Source of the DNA: Azolla caroliniana
Lineage: Eukaryota > Polypodiophyta
Direction: 5' to 3'
Length of the DNA: 64,000 nt
Assembly (NCBI GenBank): GCA_043228905.1
Contig: JBHGNT010000022.1
Location: 62,001 to 126,000, forward strand
Numbering within the stretch: position 1 is the stretch's first letter; the number at the start of each line of letters is the position of its first letter. Below, one piece after another: positions 22,759-34,236 of the stretch. The notes beneath the pieces are model-generated. The model ran no database searches and was not told where the DNA came from. It saw only the letters and a program-made list of their open reading frames with translations. Both the position numbers and the translations under genes were made by a program.

Positions 22759-23876
22759 TCGGAGACAAACGGAATTCTATTAAGTGCAATGATACACAGA
22801 ATTTCGATTAGGTTTACAAGCTTTCCATGGCCCTTTATATAGGCTCATGGACGGTTACGTCTATTCGTGAACCGTTATGATTATTCAATATTTTTTTCTA
22901 TTTAAACAATTGTCTATTTCTTGCCTACTAAATACTCGGCCCTACCCATTCCTTCTACTCTTTCTAACCGTCGTCCATCCTTTCTATACTTGGATGTCCG
23001 ACCCGGCCAATAGCTAGCAACATGAGATTATGTAGAGTGCAACAACATGTTCTAAATGGTGATCCTAGTATTAGTTGCGGCAATGTTCGAAGTATGAAAG
23101 GTGCATCTAGAAGAAATACATTGGGTTGGATAAAAATCTACCTTAAGCTTAATTGTGAAGTAATGTAAACTACTCGTAGGTTCCATCTTTCAGATAATTA
23201 CACACGACGGGAAGTTTATGATGCTTATAGAGTGGAGATGTGTACATCAAGTGATAAGTATGTCACCTACAATTAGTTCACAAGATTGTGGTCAACACAA
23301 TTTAATAATGTTATTATACCTTGAAAAGGACGCATGAGGTATTGTTCAATATGTGCAAACCTAAAGAGCATGGCTAAAGGTGCAAAGACATCAAAGGAGA
23401 AGTCCAAGAGCTCATGGGACAAGCATTCTTGATTGGAGTCAATTAGCTGCACCAATTCCCAGATATACCAGCAGTAACTCATGAATTTGTGGCCGTTTTA
23501 TAGTTTGGTAGGAGTTATGATCTCGTGTAGTGGGTAGGCCACTGAACAACCTTTGCAACCTCCCGACTAGCAGAGGAACATAAAAAAAGGGAGATGGTTA
23601 AAAGGCAATGATCAGAAAGACCAAGTTCAAGCAGCGTAGACGACCTAAGATGACCTAAGTGGAGATGTTGTCACTCACAAACATCTAGTTGCACCTCAGA
23701 AAGCAGCTCAGGACATGGCTTAGGTGAGTAAGAGCATGAGGAAAGTGTTCGACCATATGGACAAAGCATCATTGGAGGCCAATGCAAAAATCAACTTAAA
23801 GCAAGAAAATGCTTCTTCAAGATGGATGAGAGGATTATGGAGTTCAAGAGGATCTTAAGGAAGATTTTGCATTTAC
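22759..23876 (+). other. Mostly unassigned stretch with a decayed coding remnant
   Basis: Between element E and a copia fragment. From about 23040 to 23412 the plus strand reads as a protein fragment broken by stops: a part with LSDNYTRREVYDAYRVEM, then YVTYN-stop-FTRLWSTQFNN, then RMRYCSICANLKSMAKGAK. The stops at the Q-like and R-like positions would fit CAG to TAG and CGA to TGA. I do not recognise the family. Nothing can be assigned at 22759-23040 or 23480-23876. Confidence 0.4.
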
Positions 23877-24182
23877 TTGTCTAAGGTTGAGTACATATCC
23901 AAAGTACTCAAGAGTTTTAATATGGAGAATGCAAAGCCGTTGAGCACTCCATTGCCTACATATGTAAAGCTGAGCGCATGTGATTGCCCCACATCTGATG
24001 AGGACAAGGAATTCATGACCAAGGTTCCTTATCAATCTGCGATTGGTAGTCTCATGTACGCCATGGTAGCTGCTAGACTAGACATTGCATTTGTTGTGGG
24101 AGCGGTAAGTCGATTCATGTCAAATCCTGGTAAGAAACATTGGGCTACACTCAAATTAATAATGAGATATCTGAGTGGCACT
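23877..24182 (+). pseudogene. Copia reverse transcriptase C-terminal fragment
   Basis: About 100 codons matching the end of a copia reverse transcriptase: YISKVLKSFNMENAKPLSTP, then KVPYQSAIGSLMYAMVAAR, then SRFMSNPGKKHWATLK and RYLSGT. The wording differs from elements C, D, E, K and M, so it is a separate element. It is cut at 24182 by the start of element H. No LTRs of its own are visible. Confidence 0.8.
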
Positions 24183-24614
24183 TGTCATGATATGGCAAGA
24201 CTCAAACCTATGACCTTATGTTACATAGGTCGGGCTCTTACCATTAGGCTATGTATTGTAATATGAAGGATATTATTTTCATTTATGTATTGATGTATAT
24301 TCCAAATTTCTCTGGAACATTCTAGAAACTTCAGGAGTACTCTTGAGAACACTATAAAAGGAGGCACAAGCCATTATTTCAAACCAAATCAGATCAACAC
24401 TAGTCTTAAGCCTCATAGCTACTATTGTATATTCCCTTAACATAATATATATCTTTTGTTATCCTCATTCTCTCTCTCTCTCTCTCTCATTCTTTCATTA
24501 TCTCGAGAGTTCTACACCTCCCTTAGTACGAATCCTCATCTTTTAGTACTAATTCCTTCTCTGTCTTAATACTGTTCCTGACAATAATTCTCTATCTTGG
24601 TACTGCTCCTGACA
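24183..24614 (+). repeat. Probable 5' LTR of element H
   Basis: Begins TGTCATG inside the copia fragment and ends CTCCTGACA, giving 5-base inverted ends TGTCA/TGACA. A TATAAAAGG box lies at 24351, a CT tract near 24480, and the first ATG with Gag sequence is 98 bases after the end. The last 70 bases contain a doubled 'ctcctgaca' block, so the end could be about 35 bases earlier. No second copy is available for proof. A tRNA-like A-box/B-box pair lies on the minus strand at 24193-24256. Confidence 0.5.
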
Positions 24615-24711
24615 GTTTGAACCGATTTTCCCTCTCCTTCCTTCTCTTCCTTTATCTTCTTACTTCTCCATCCCTTCATACTAATATCTTATTCCTCTTT
24701 TCTCTCATACT

Positions 24712-26150
24712 ATGGCCACTGTTAGCGCTCAAGAATATCAATCTGTTTGTTCGGAGTTGCAATGCTTGAAAGAGAAGTTTCTCGCATTGGAACAAGAAAA
24801 TCAACGACTGTTGGGGGAGCTTCAACAAATCTCCTTAGAGAAGTAGCAGACGCAACAACAACACGGGGAAGTAGCATTACGCGTGCAATAGCTCGAAGCA
24901 ACCATAGTAGCAATGCAACAACAAGGACCCACTACGCAAGGGGTTCATAAAGAACCCAAGATCGGCCTTCCCATGAAATTCGATGGAACGCAATCGTTGT
25001 TTAGAGGATTCCTTTATCAGGTACGATTAGTCATTCAAATGCATCCTTCTCGATATCCCACCGATGCATTACGAGTGGGACTAGTAGGCACTCTACATAG
25101 TGGCACAACGTTGGCATGGTTCGCCCCCCTGTTAGAAAAAAACTCTCCCTTGTTAAACCCACCTACGCTTCAATCGTAGCAAATCCTTTCCCAAGGGAGT
25201 GATTCAATACGTCTCCAACAAATACTCCGACTCCAATGGAAATCGACACCACATTTCGTCGTGCACCACTATCAGAAGAAGAAAAGCAGCAACGCAGGGC
25301 AAATCGATTATGTCATTATTGTGGTGGACCAGGGCATATTGCAGGGAATTGCCCCCATCGGCCGAAAAGGCAGGTAAATCAAATAACCGCTAGTACTAAT
25401 AGTACTAAACCCAAGTCTATTTCTCTAGGTGTGTCGGATAGTCCTAATAGCACAAACCTTTCAAACAAATTTGAAATCCTTAGTCAACTAGAAGAAAAGT
25501 TAAACGATTAAGTCCAGCCAAAATAGGAGTTGTTTGGTTGGACAACCCTAGATCTGTGTAGCCCATTAGTGGTTCCATTTCCTCTAAGCAAGTTAGCAAT
25601 GTGTTCTTAGCTCAAGTAATGGTTAGTACTAAAAGTACTAAAAGTTTGAGCACTCTTAGATTCCGGAGCCAACTCTTGCTTCATGGATAGGAATTTTGCC
25701 CAAGCTAAGCTCATCACATATCCCTAAAAAAACTCTCGTGTCCAGCCTCTGTAGTAGTCATTGATGGTCCTCCTATTGCTTCCGGAAATATTATAGAAGA
25801 GTCATAACCCGTTAATATTGTCCTAGATAACTTAGCGTGTGTAGTATCATTTAATGTAATTAGTATCCTAGAACATCCCATTGTTTTGGGATTACCATGT
25901 TTTGAATTACATAACCCAACCAAACATTGGAGAACAAGAGAAATACGGTGTCGACAAACCCAAGGATCTACTCATAAGATTGCAACCATTTCGCTACATC
26001 AGTTGCGTGAGGAAGGACGCAAGGAAGAAATTTTTGTCTTCGCAATATCAGTAAACCCCTCCAGTATCACTAAAGAGGAGTCCATCGTTCAACTTCCAGA
26101 GAAGTATCATCATTATGCCGATGTGTTCGATACAGTCCGAGCCAATACGC
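24712..26150 (+). pseudogene. Gypsy Gag and protease of element H
   Basis: Starts at ATG 24712. The first part has a heptad-like LEQENQRLLGELQQI segment, then the capsid-like part KFDGTQSLFRGFLYQ..PSRYPTDALRVG typical of gypsy Gag proteins in which Gag precedes a CCHC knuckle. The knuckle LCHYCGGPGHIAGNCP is at 25306-25353. The protease core LLDSGANSCFMDRNFA is at about 25655-25700. Stops after LEK, after VQ, after ITYP and after IIEES, plus a shift near 25200, break the frame. It is cut at 26150 by element G. The polyprotein of this family would continue into the reverse transcriptase at 31132. Confidence 0.85.
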
Positions 26151-26377
26151 TGTCGCGTTATTACGCGCGTGCGTGTAGAAGGGGCGGGACCACGGGGGTC
26201 TCGGATGCGGGAGAAAAGGGATGTTGGGAAACCGACTCCGGACACGTCCCGAAGGCAACCGAACACGAGAGAGAGAGTGAGAGAGAGAGAGCTTGCGCGC
26301 ACTACACCAACTCTTATGCACGGAAAACAAAAGGGGGTGGAAACACCCGACACTACTAGAGATGCGGATGTGCACAA

Positions 26378-26433
<56 letters not shown>

Positions 26434-26933
26434 CAATGGAAAGAATACATCCCCGGCTTCGAGCCGGACCAAGGTAGGGTATGTTACAATGGCAGTCTTC
26501 TGCCAAGCCGCCGATCGGGGAGCTCTCGGGCCCGTCGCGCCGAGCGGGGTCTTGCACAGGAGGCCAGGCAAAAGCAAACCCAAAACCGACACGAACTCTC
26601 CACCCCACACGATGAAGAAGAAGAAGAAAGGGAACTACCAAGAAGAAACCCTAGAACGAAGCAAGAGTAAGAGAAACTTCCTAACCCTAAACTAATGGTA
26701 TACCCTCTAACACAAAATGGGCAACCCTTTTACAAAGGGCGCTCCCTTCCTATTAGAGAACAAGGAGAGGGATGCGTAACAATGTGTGATAAATCTCTTA
26801 TTACATGGGATCCTCTTTCCCAACTTAACTCCTATTATTCACACGTTTTTTCAAGGGTAAGTGCACATGGTGCACTCTGTCAATTCTTCCGATATTCCCC
26901 GGTTTCTCCCTATGGCCCGGAATCTTCACGACA
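26151..26933 (-). repeat. 3' LTR of element G (783 bp)
   Basis: Minus strand from TGTCGTGAAG to AACGCGACA. Contains an AT dinucleotide run of about 50 bases at 26381-26430 and a TATAAAAG-like box (minus strand, near 26755, changed to 'tctaatagg'). Confidence 0.92.
26381..26430. repeat. (AT)n microsatellite in G's 3' LTR
   Basis: About 25 AT units. The matching run in the 5' LTR (30606-30627) has only about 11, which accounts for most of the 28-bp length difference between the LTRs. Confidence 0.95.
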
Positions 26934-29400
26934 TCCACCCCCACCAAACCGCACGTCCACCGATACGTGCCAAGTTCGGAGAAGGGTGAGAGATGCCGGC
27001 TGGTGTGGAACCAGTCTTCCGTAATCCGCATTCCGGCTACGCGTTGGCCTCGCCGGTCCGAACCGTCAGCTCCAGTTCCTCCTCCACGCTTGCCTCCCGC
27101 AGTCTCGTTCAATCCGTCGATAGGTCATTCGTCGTGATCCCGTGGTGCGCGTGCTCCTCCGCTGGCCCTTCTTTCGACCGTATGCATGCTTCTCGTTCCG
27201 TTGGATACGCGGTGTCCTCCGTCCGAGGAGCACCCGTGATGGCCCGCTTGGCCTCCGTCGACCTCCGCGTCGTCCTGATTCTCGTTCATGGCACCACCGT
27301 GTGCCGTCCTTCGTCATCCTTGTTCAGCATCGCCTTTGCCGAACACTGTCCCGTAATTGTGCTTCGAACTAGCCCTCGATGGCCATATGCACGGGTCTTG
27401 TTCCGTTTTGGGTGCGCCGCTCCTTGCTTGCCCTTACCGGTTACTTCCGAAACCATAACCGGCCGGTAAGGGTTCGCCTCATTTTCCACTCTTCTGCATT
27501 GTCGAGTCTCGTTTCTTGCCGCCACCGTCCTTCTCACTCGGTCTCACGCTGCCACGTCGGCTTGAGCTGCCAGTGTCTCCGGATTGGTGTGAGGATCGTC
27601 GTAGGACTAGTCTTCCGTTGCCCTTTCCTTCCATCGACCTTTTCGGAAGGTTCAGTTGTGGTTTGTGGCCGCCTCATTGGCCCGATACCTCCTTACCGCT
27701 CTTCCTTCATCATCCGATCACGTTCACCTGCCGCCACCGATCCATCCTATAGGACTCACGCTGGCACTCGGGCCGACCGCCGGATCGGTGTGAGGATCTT
27801 CGTGGGGCTTCCCCTTTTGCCGTTTTGGTTGCCCGCCTTGCCGCCGTCACCGTTCTTCCCTCTTGGTCTCATGCCGGCTCTCGGGCCAACCGTCGGAGTG
27901 TCTAGAACCGATGTGTGTAAGGTTGTAGCAGCACCACTTGCCGTTTTCCTCTCGTCGTAGTCCCGACCTCCACGTCGGCCTCTTCGGTTGGTCATGTTCA
28001 CCTGCCGCCACCGATCTCTCCTATAGGACTCACGTTGGCACTCGAGCCGACCGCCAGATCGGTGTGAGGATCTTCGTAAACCACCCGTCCTCAATCCTTT
28101 GCCTTCATCCCCTCGCTGCCACCGTTCGTCACTCTAGGTCTCACGCTGGCTCTCGGGCCGACCGTCGAAGTCTCTGGAACCATTGTGAAGGATCCTCCTT
28201 GAGCTCGTTGTATCTCTGACCCTTATCCTGGGTCTTCTTTCTTTCGCAAGACAAGAGGGTGGCTCGCTCCACACCCTCTCCCGTGGTACCGACGTATCGT
28301 GTTCCGGCCTCCCCGTAGGCCTACCTCTTCCTGCCTTCCGGGTCGGTTATCCGGAAGTTCGCTCCGCCCAGTCCTCGGCTGGGCCCATTCGTCATTCTCT
28401 GGATTGCCGGGTCTCATTCTCTTGCCGCCACCATAAGTATCTTGGTCTTACGTTGGACCCGATGCCGACCGCCGAAGTCTCTAGATCCGGTGTGAGGTGA
28501 CCAATAGGACCGGTCTTCGCTCTCCGCTTCGTCCCTTGTACTTCTCCCGAACTCGGTGTCACTCTCCTTGCTGCGTTCCCGCCTCCATCTTCCATCTCTT
28601 TCGGTCTCACGTTGCCACGCCGGCCGAACTGCCCAAGTCTCCGGTCAAGATGTGGGGACACCGATTTCATAACGACTCATCCAGGACACCGACCTGTTAG
28701 TGGTGTCGGTGCAAAGCATCCGCTCTATGATCGATCAAGCCCCACCTGGGCTTGATTTTCCAATGTCCGGAATTTCGGCTCCGATGCCGATCCTGCGAAA
28801 CTCGTTCCGCACCCTCGATCTTTTCCCTTTTGTTTCCCGACCTTCGCTTGGTCAATCTTTCTCCCCATCTAAAAAGGGGCGGCTCCTTTCACACCCTCTC
28901 CCGTATCAGCACCTTCATGCCGATTCTGGCCCCGGTCGAACAATCCACGACCGGATCGCGCTCCACCTGAATCGGAGTGCCGCATGGTTCGGTCTCCGGT
29001 CGGGTCGTTTCTTGGTCTCTTCGTCGACCTTCTCGTGGGCCATTTCCCAGCCCTCTTCGTTGGCATCATGCTAGGTCTCCTCGATACCGTCATCCATCTC
29101 CTCGGTCTCACGTGGGCGTAAGGGCCCGAATGCCAAGTTCTCCGGAATCGGTTCCGAGGGCACTTGTCCGTTCCTTCCCCATATCGTCTTGCCAGCGATT
29201 CTCGATCTCACGCCACCACCTTCATCCTTTTGGGACTCATGTGGGCACTCGGGCCCGACTGCCATCGTCTCGGGAGCAAGTGTAGGAAGACGCGTAGAAT
29301 CACCCGTCCGTTTTAAGCCCTTGTCCGTAGCCACCAGCTCCTCGTGGTCGGTGGTCGTCTTCTTCCCGATCGCGCAAGCCATGCCTCGGCTTGCTTCTCC
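26934..29400 (-). repeat. Degenerate repeat array replacing pol in element G
   Basis: On the plus strand the phrase 'ctcacg..ggc..tcgggccgac' recurs near 27760, 27865, 28030, 28140, 28605, 29110 and 29230, each followed by a variant of 'cgaagtctctggaacc'. On the minus strand these give peptide phrases such as ETMAVGPECPHESQKDEG and ENLAFGPLRPRETEEMDDG. Spacing is irregular, roughly 100-450 bases. The region is GC-rich and has no pol motif. The related element L shows the same phrase at 58598 and 59225. Whether it was once a repeat protein or non-coding is open. Confidence 0.6.
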
Positions 29401-30335
29401 AACGTCCGGAGTTTTGGGCTAACACGCCCGAAACCGCCGGTCCCAACGTTCCGATTCTACGATTGGTATCTCGGCCTTGTCCTTGGCTGTTCTATCTCCG
29501 CAAGCCGAGAGAGCATTTTGTTCCGCACCCTCTCCTGTGGTACCATGGTACTGATCTTCTACCATCTCATGGGGCAAGTCCGTCTCCTCAGCGTCGGCTT
29601 GCGGCCTCGTTTTTTCCTCATCCTCGAGCATTGCCTCGAGAGCTGCGTATGCCTTCGCAATCCTGACCGCGAAGCCGAGCCTTGCCGACTCTCTTTGCCG
29701 TTCGACCTCTTCCCGCTGTGATGGCGCACCGTCGCGCACCTTCCTCCTAGCCTTCTCAGCCCGCTCGTCATCTAGCCGTTAGCATACCCTTCCGACCTTC
29801 GACTAGTCCTCCGTAAGGCCATTCGCTCCGTCCTCGTCTTCGAGATCAATCTTGATGGCCTCCCATTCCGCTCGGTCGATTGACCTAACGAACAACAGGA
29901 CTTTGTCTGCCCTCACCAAAGATTTCTCCCACTCCGGGAGCCGAGCAAGCCGTCGCTTGAACTCTCGGAACGCCTTCGTTGCGCCCCGGTGGGTCTTCGT
30001 CGATGCTACCCACTGGTCGAAGTCACGTCGTCCCCGGCTCTTCCGCCGTCATCCATACGCCTGCAGGAGTGCCTCTTCGAAGGCCTCCCACGAACTATGA
30101 GCTTCTCGGAGCTCCTTCACTTCCGCGTGCATACGGACGATGACGACCCGATAGAAGAGCTCCAGCCTCAACGCCTCGTCTACATCTCGCTCCTCCATTT
30201 CCGCGTTGTAGGCTTCCATGTAGAATTGGACTTTGTCCCCGTTGAAACGGTCGTCTCCCTTCTTCTTGTTGCTTGTCCAAACTCCCTCACCGCTTCGACA
30301 AAAAGTTGCGTGAAGTCATCTTCTTCCAACTCCAT
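29400..30335 (-). pseudogene. Gag-like protein of element G
   Basis: From an ATG at 30335 the minus strand gives MELEEDDFTQLFVEAVREF, then after a shift FNGDKVQFYMEAYNAEM, a helix-rich part with HAEVKELREAHSSWEAFEEA, then DFDQWVASTKTHRGATKAF and a further helical part with DRAEWEAIKIDLEDEDG. This layout (a capsid-like domain in which the phrase W-E-A-F-E-E-A and a K-T-x-R-G-A-T segment recur) suits a gypsy Gag. Stops interrupt it at several points and a charged stretch with VERQRESARLGFAVRIAKAY follows. Element L carries the same segment (STKTHRGATRVLLE, near 52650). No zinc knuckle was found. Confidence 0.65.
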
Positions 30336-30372
30336 CCTCCCTTGTCGCCCTTCACGTCGAGCTCACCAAATA

Positions 30373-31127
30373 TGTCGCATTATTACGTGCGTGCTTGTAG
30401 AAGGGGCGGAACCACGGGGGTCTCGTATGAGGGAGAAAAAGGATGTTGAGAAACCGACCCCGGACACATCCCGGAGGAAACTGAACACAAGAGAGAGAAT
30501 GAGAGAGAGAGAGCTTGCGCACGCTATACCAACTCTTATGCACGGAAAACAAAAGGGGGTGGAAACACCTGACACTACCAGACACGCGGATGTGCACAAC
30601 TAAACATATATATATATATATATATTACAATGGAAAGAATACATCCCCAGCTTTGAGCCGGACCAAGGTAGGGTATGTTACAACGGCAGTCTTCTGCCAA
30701 GCCGCCGATCGGGGAGCTCTCGGGTCCGTCGCGCGGAGCGGGGTCTTGCACAGGAGGCCGAGCAAAAGCAAACCCAAAACCGACACGAACTCTCCGCCCC
30801 ACACGACGAAGAAGAAGAAGAAAGGGAACTACCAAGAAGAAACCCTAGAACGAACCAAGAGTAAGAGAAACTTCCTAACCCTAAACTAACGGTATACCCT
30901 CTAACACAAAATGGGCAACCCCTTTACAAAGGGCGCTCCTTTCCTTTTATAGAACAAGGAGAGGGATGCATAACAATGTGGGATAAATCCCTTATTACAT
31001 GGGATCCTCTGTCTCGACTTAACTCCTATTATTCACACGTTTTTACAAGGGTAAGTGCACATGGTGCACTCCGCCGATTCTTCCGATATTCCGCGGTTTC
31101 TTACTATGGCCCGGAATCTTCACGACA
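30373..31127 (-). repeat. 5' LTR of element G (755 bp)
   Basis: Minus strand from TGTCGTGAAG to AATGCGACA, clearly paired with 26151-26933. It keeps TCTATAAAAGGAAAGG (TATA box, minus strand near 30950). Confidence 0.92.
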
Positions 31128-31131
31128 ACGC

Positions 31132-31695
31132 TTCCTCACCATCGACCGTATGATTGCCCCATCGATTTACAACTGGGAAAAGAGCCACCATGGGGACCGA
31201 TCTACAATTTTTCACCAACCAAGATAGAAGTTCTTCGAGCCTATATAGAGGAGGATTTGGCAAATGGTTTCATTCAACATTCGAAATCTCCAGTCGGCGC
31301 ACCCATTTTCTTCGTCAAGATAAAGGATGGATCACTTCTTCTCATCGTAGATTACCATGGATTGAATAAAGTCACCATCAGGAATAGGTATGCAGTTCCC
31401 CTTATCTCAAGTCTTTTAGAACGGATCAATGGTACAAGGTTCTTCACAAAGATTGGCTTACGAGGAGCATATAACCTCGTACAGATCCGACCAGGAGATG
31501 AATGGAAGACCGCGTTTCACACGAGATATGGGCACTTCGAGTATACGGCCATGCCATTTGGCCTCACTAATGCGCCAACAATCTTCCAGCACATGGCAAA
31601 TGATATATTCTGAGATCTCTTGGATGATTTTTTGATCATCTATTTGGATGATCTGTTGGTTTATTCGAATACCCAAGAAGAGCATCCGCCGAATG
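31132..31695 (+). pseudogene. Gypsy reverse transcriptase of element H (N-terminal half)
   Basis: Continues H's Pol after element G. It shows the phrases YNFSPTEIEVLRAYIEEDLA, SPVGAPIFFVKIKDGS, VDYHGLNKVTIRNRY, the finger-palm part TKIGLRGAYNLVQIRPGDEW, and the catalytic LIIYLDDLLVYSN near 31650. A stop follows MANDIF. One residue of the usual D-L-x-G-A-Y motif is changed (GLRGAY). It ends at 31695 at the border with element I, leaving no RNase H or integrase. Confidence 0.88.
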
Positions 31696-33269
31696 TCACC
31701 GTTTGAGCCGGTCCCCATCATCGGAATGAATTACGTCGAGTATGTCTTTGCTTACATTCCTCTCCTTTGGAAATGGATGCCGATGTTGCTTGCCAAATTG
31801 GCAAGCCGCATATACGCCTTCAATCTCTCTCTCTTTGAAGGTCGGGAGTCCGATGACGACTCCTTTCGATTGCATCGCACTGAGCTTTTGAAGGTTGATA
31901 TGGCCAATCGGCTTATGCCATAACTCTATGTCGGACTCAGTTTTCGTGCCTTTTGCGAACATGGCTGATTTCATCTCGTGCGAGTCGAGAATGAACATTC
32001 AGCCCTCTCGTCTTCGATGAAGCAACCACCTTGATTAAATCGAACTTGCATTCCTTGCTCTACAATTTGGTCGACGCAAACCAAATTCTTTGTGATAGTG
32101 GGTACATGCAAGAAATTTTTAATGTAAGTTTTCTTACCTTTTTCTCCGGACGGAACATTGCCGATGTGCTGACTCGGATGCGTAGTGTCATCTCTGGTTT
32201 CGACATAGTCGGGTCGTTCCGGCTCTCGAAGTTCTCGGAACCATTCTTGATGAGACGTCATATGGTTCAAGGCACTCGAGTCGACGAACCATACGTCTTC
32301 CGGACCCGAGGCACTAGTTGAAGTAGAAGCCGACATAGAATTTTCTCTATGTCTCATCACGAACGTTTCGTCACGATCGTCATAGTCGGAGTTGGTGGCA
32401 TAGTTGGTGAGTTGTTGGCTAGTGGAAGCCGACTCGTGTATCTTCTTACGGAATTCTTTTTCGTGGTGACCGATTTTTCCGCAATATCCGCATTCAACCA
32501 AGTTTATTCGGCTCGAACCAGAATGGAAGCTCCCCCTTCTTCCAAAGGTTCCTCGATGGCTTCCGTCTTGATGCCGAAATTGTGAGTTGTTTTCGTAAGT
32601 TGGGCCTCATCTGCCTCGTCCTTGGCCAAATCAGCCTCTTCTTGCATGGTTGCGTCCTCTTCCTCCTTCCGAATGCATGTAGAGCATGTGGCCCTCCGAG
32701 GCATGGCTCCTTGTTCGAACATGATTTTTTTCGACCAACAACATGGATTGAAGATCAAAGGAGGGCGGATTCTCTCGTGCTAGTACGGTTGTACGCATCG
32801 CGCCGAACCGTGGTGCAAGGCCACTGAGGCATATTTGCACCATTTCGTCATCCTCCACATTGACGCTTATCGAGCTGAGTGCATCACAAAGCTCCTTGAT
32901 CTTCAAGGTATAGCTTGTGATGGACATATCCCATTGTTGGATGTTGTTCAACTCTTGGCGGAGTTCAAGCTTTCTCGCGGTTGTGTTGGCGGTGAAAATC
33001 TTTCGTAGATTCTCCCACGCTTCCTTTGGCGTTTCGGCTTCTCGAATGTAGCCGAGCATGTGGTTGTGAACACATGTCGCCAAGCAATACATCACTTGGC
33101 TTTCCGCTTGCTCCCATGTTGCATAGTTGGCATCTTTTAGGTCGGGTCAGTTTTCTTGTGCTCCCTTTATGTAACCCCAATAGCCTTGGCCGACAAGGTA
33201 TTGGTGCATCTTGTACTCCCAAGATGCGAAGTTGTTTCTTGCTAGGGAGAGCGCTCCCCATTTGAGCAT
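31696..33269 (-). pseudogene. Broken copia Gag-protease of element I
   Basis: From an ATG at 33269 the minus strand gives a copia Gag: YKMHQYLVGQGYWGYI, then VMYCLATCVHNHMLGYI, ENLRKIFTANTTARKLELRQ and DLQSMLLVEKNH. A zinc knuckle follows as CGYCGKIGHHEKEF with the last Cys replaced by Phe (about 32480). Protease is DSSALNHMTS in place of DSGASNHMT. The HHCC finger reads AACQFGKQHRHPFP near 31790. Frameshifts separate Gag, a Gln/Glu-rich linker and the protease part. Truncated at the integrase core. Confidence 0.85.
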
Positions 33270-33441
33270 TTATTGTCGATTAAGCTTCCTTTCTTCTTTT
33301 CCTTCTCTCTCGAACACGAGCTATGTAGTGGTACTATAATGGCGATGAGCCAGTTCTTCTTGAACGTCGGGGTAGAGCACAACACACGATCACGATGAGG
33401 CGAGTGGGCTAGATCGAGCTACCAACCTCGCTCTGATACCA

Positions 33442-33488
33442 TGTAAAGAATCGATGGTGATTCTTGTGCAGTGGAATAGATATGTGTG

Positions 33489-33536
<48 letters not shown>

Positions 33537-33930
33537 AAAATAGAGGAGAGAAGAGAACACAAGATAGATAAGCAAGAGAAATAAAATACTCAAGAAGAAG
33601 GTGTATATTTCACAAGTAGAATGGAGATACAAAATTGTAGCATTACAAGGAGTCACAACCAACTTAGTATGAAGTGTGATGAGGGTGCTTTATATATAGT
33701 CACCCTCTCTCTTCATTAACTAACTACAACAACCACTCTCTCTCTTGGGGAATGTGAAGACTCATAGTCATGGGGAATATGTAACTCATTAGTTATGTGT
33801 CATAGAATATGATTCTATGACACATAGTTAATGTGTAAAGAGTAGTGGTGTGACTCTTGACCTTTGAGTAATCATAGATTCTCAAAAGGTGTCTTCACAC
33901 GTTGCACTATGTTGAGCTTGATTCTCAACA
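33442..33930 (-). repeat. 5' LTR of element I
   Basis: 489 bases; minus strand starts TGTTGAGAATCAAGCTCAAC and ends just before the primer binding site. It contains a GT/GA microsatellite at 33484-33535 and a TATATATAAAG site (minus strand near 33693). Confidence 0.87.
33484..33535. repeat. (GT)n(GA)n microsatellite
   Basis: About 17 GT units followed by about 8 GA units, inside the U5 part of the element I LTR. Confidence 0.95.
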
Positions 33931-34236
33931 CTCAGCAAGAACGGCATTGAAGGATTCCTCCGAGTAGTTGATGCTCCACCACACGAAGAACCGGAGAAGG
34001 TCGCATCCACGATCAACCTTGAAGAAATCTCCGAAGGCACGGTGTAGGCCCTGGTCGGATTGCCTATCGGAGGACTATGCTCCATTGAAAACCCCTCCAC
34101 CAAAATCTTCACCAAATACTTCGGGGAGTACTCCACAGCCAGCAAGGTTTACTGGAAACAAGGTGGAGATGATCCCCTGTTCCGAGAGGTGCCTTGAGTA
34201 TTATTAGAATATGGATTTGTGCACCCTCAACCACCC

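Larger units (their letters stand above)
26151..31127 (-). mobile_element. Element G: gag-only gypsy-type LTR retrotransposon
   Basis: Complete element of 4977 bp on the minus strand with LTRs 30373-31127 (5') and 26151-26933 (3'). Flanks are ACGC at 26147-26150 and 31128-31131. Next to the 5' LTR the minus strand reads TATTTGGTGAGCTCGACGTG, the probable primer binding site; before the 3' LTR it reads TGGTGGGGGTGGA, the polypurine tract. The 3.4-kb internal region holds a Gag-like remnant near its 5' end and then a repetitive region with no protease, reverse transcriptase or integrase motif in any frame, so it must have relied on another element for movement. Confidence 0.88.
24183..31695 (+). 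mobile_element. Element H: truncated Ty3/gypsy retrotransposon
   Basis: Plus-strand gypsy element: probable 5' LTR 24183-24614, gag and protease 24712-26150, then interrupted by element G, then reverse transcriptase 31132-31695. It ends abruptly where the copia remnant I begins; RNase H, integrase and 3' LTR are missing. Removing G and one ACGC copy rejoins the frame exactly at the linker between protease and reverse transcriptase. Confidence 0.85.
31696..33930 (-). mobile_element. Element I: truncated copia retrotransposon
   Basis: Minus-strand copia remnant with 5' LTR 33442-33930, primer binding site 33430-33441 (GCTCTGATACCA on the plus strand), gag, zinc knuckle, protease and the start of integrase. 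It stops at 31696 inside the integrase part, against element H. It belongs to the same broad family as C and A (LTR start TGTTGAG..CTCAACA). Confidence 0.87.

Noticed and set aside
26048-26641. 197-codon frame with an Ile-Tyr run
   Set aside because: The run comes from the (AT)n microsatellite in G's LTR; the frame joins H and G sequence by chance.
27379-27960. 193-codon plus-strand open frame
   Set aside because: Antisense to element G, Ser/Pro/Arg-rich because of the GC-rich repeat array; no domain.
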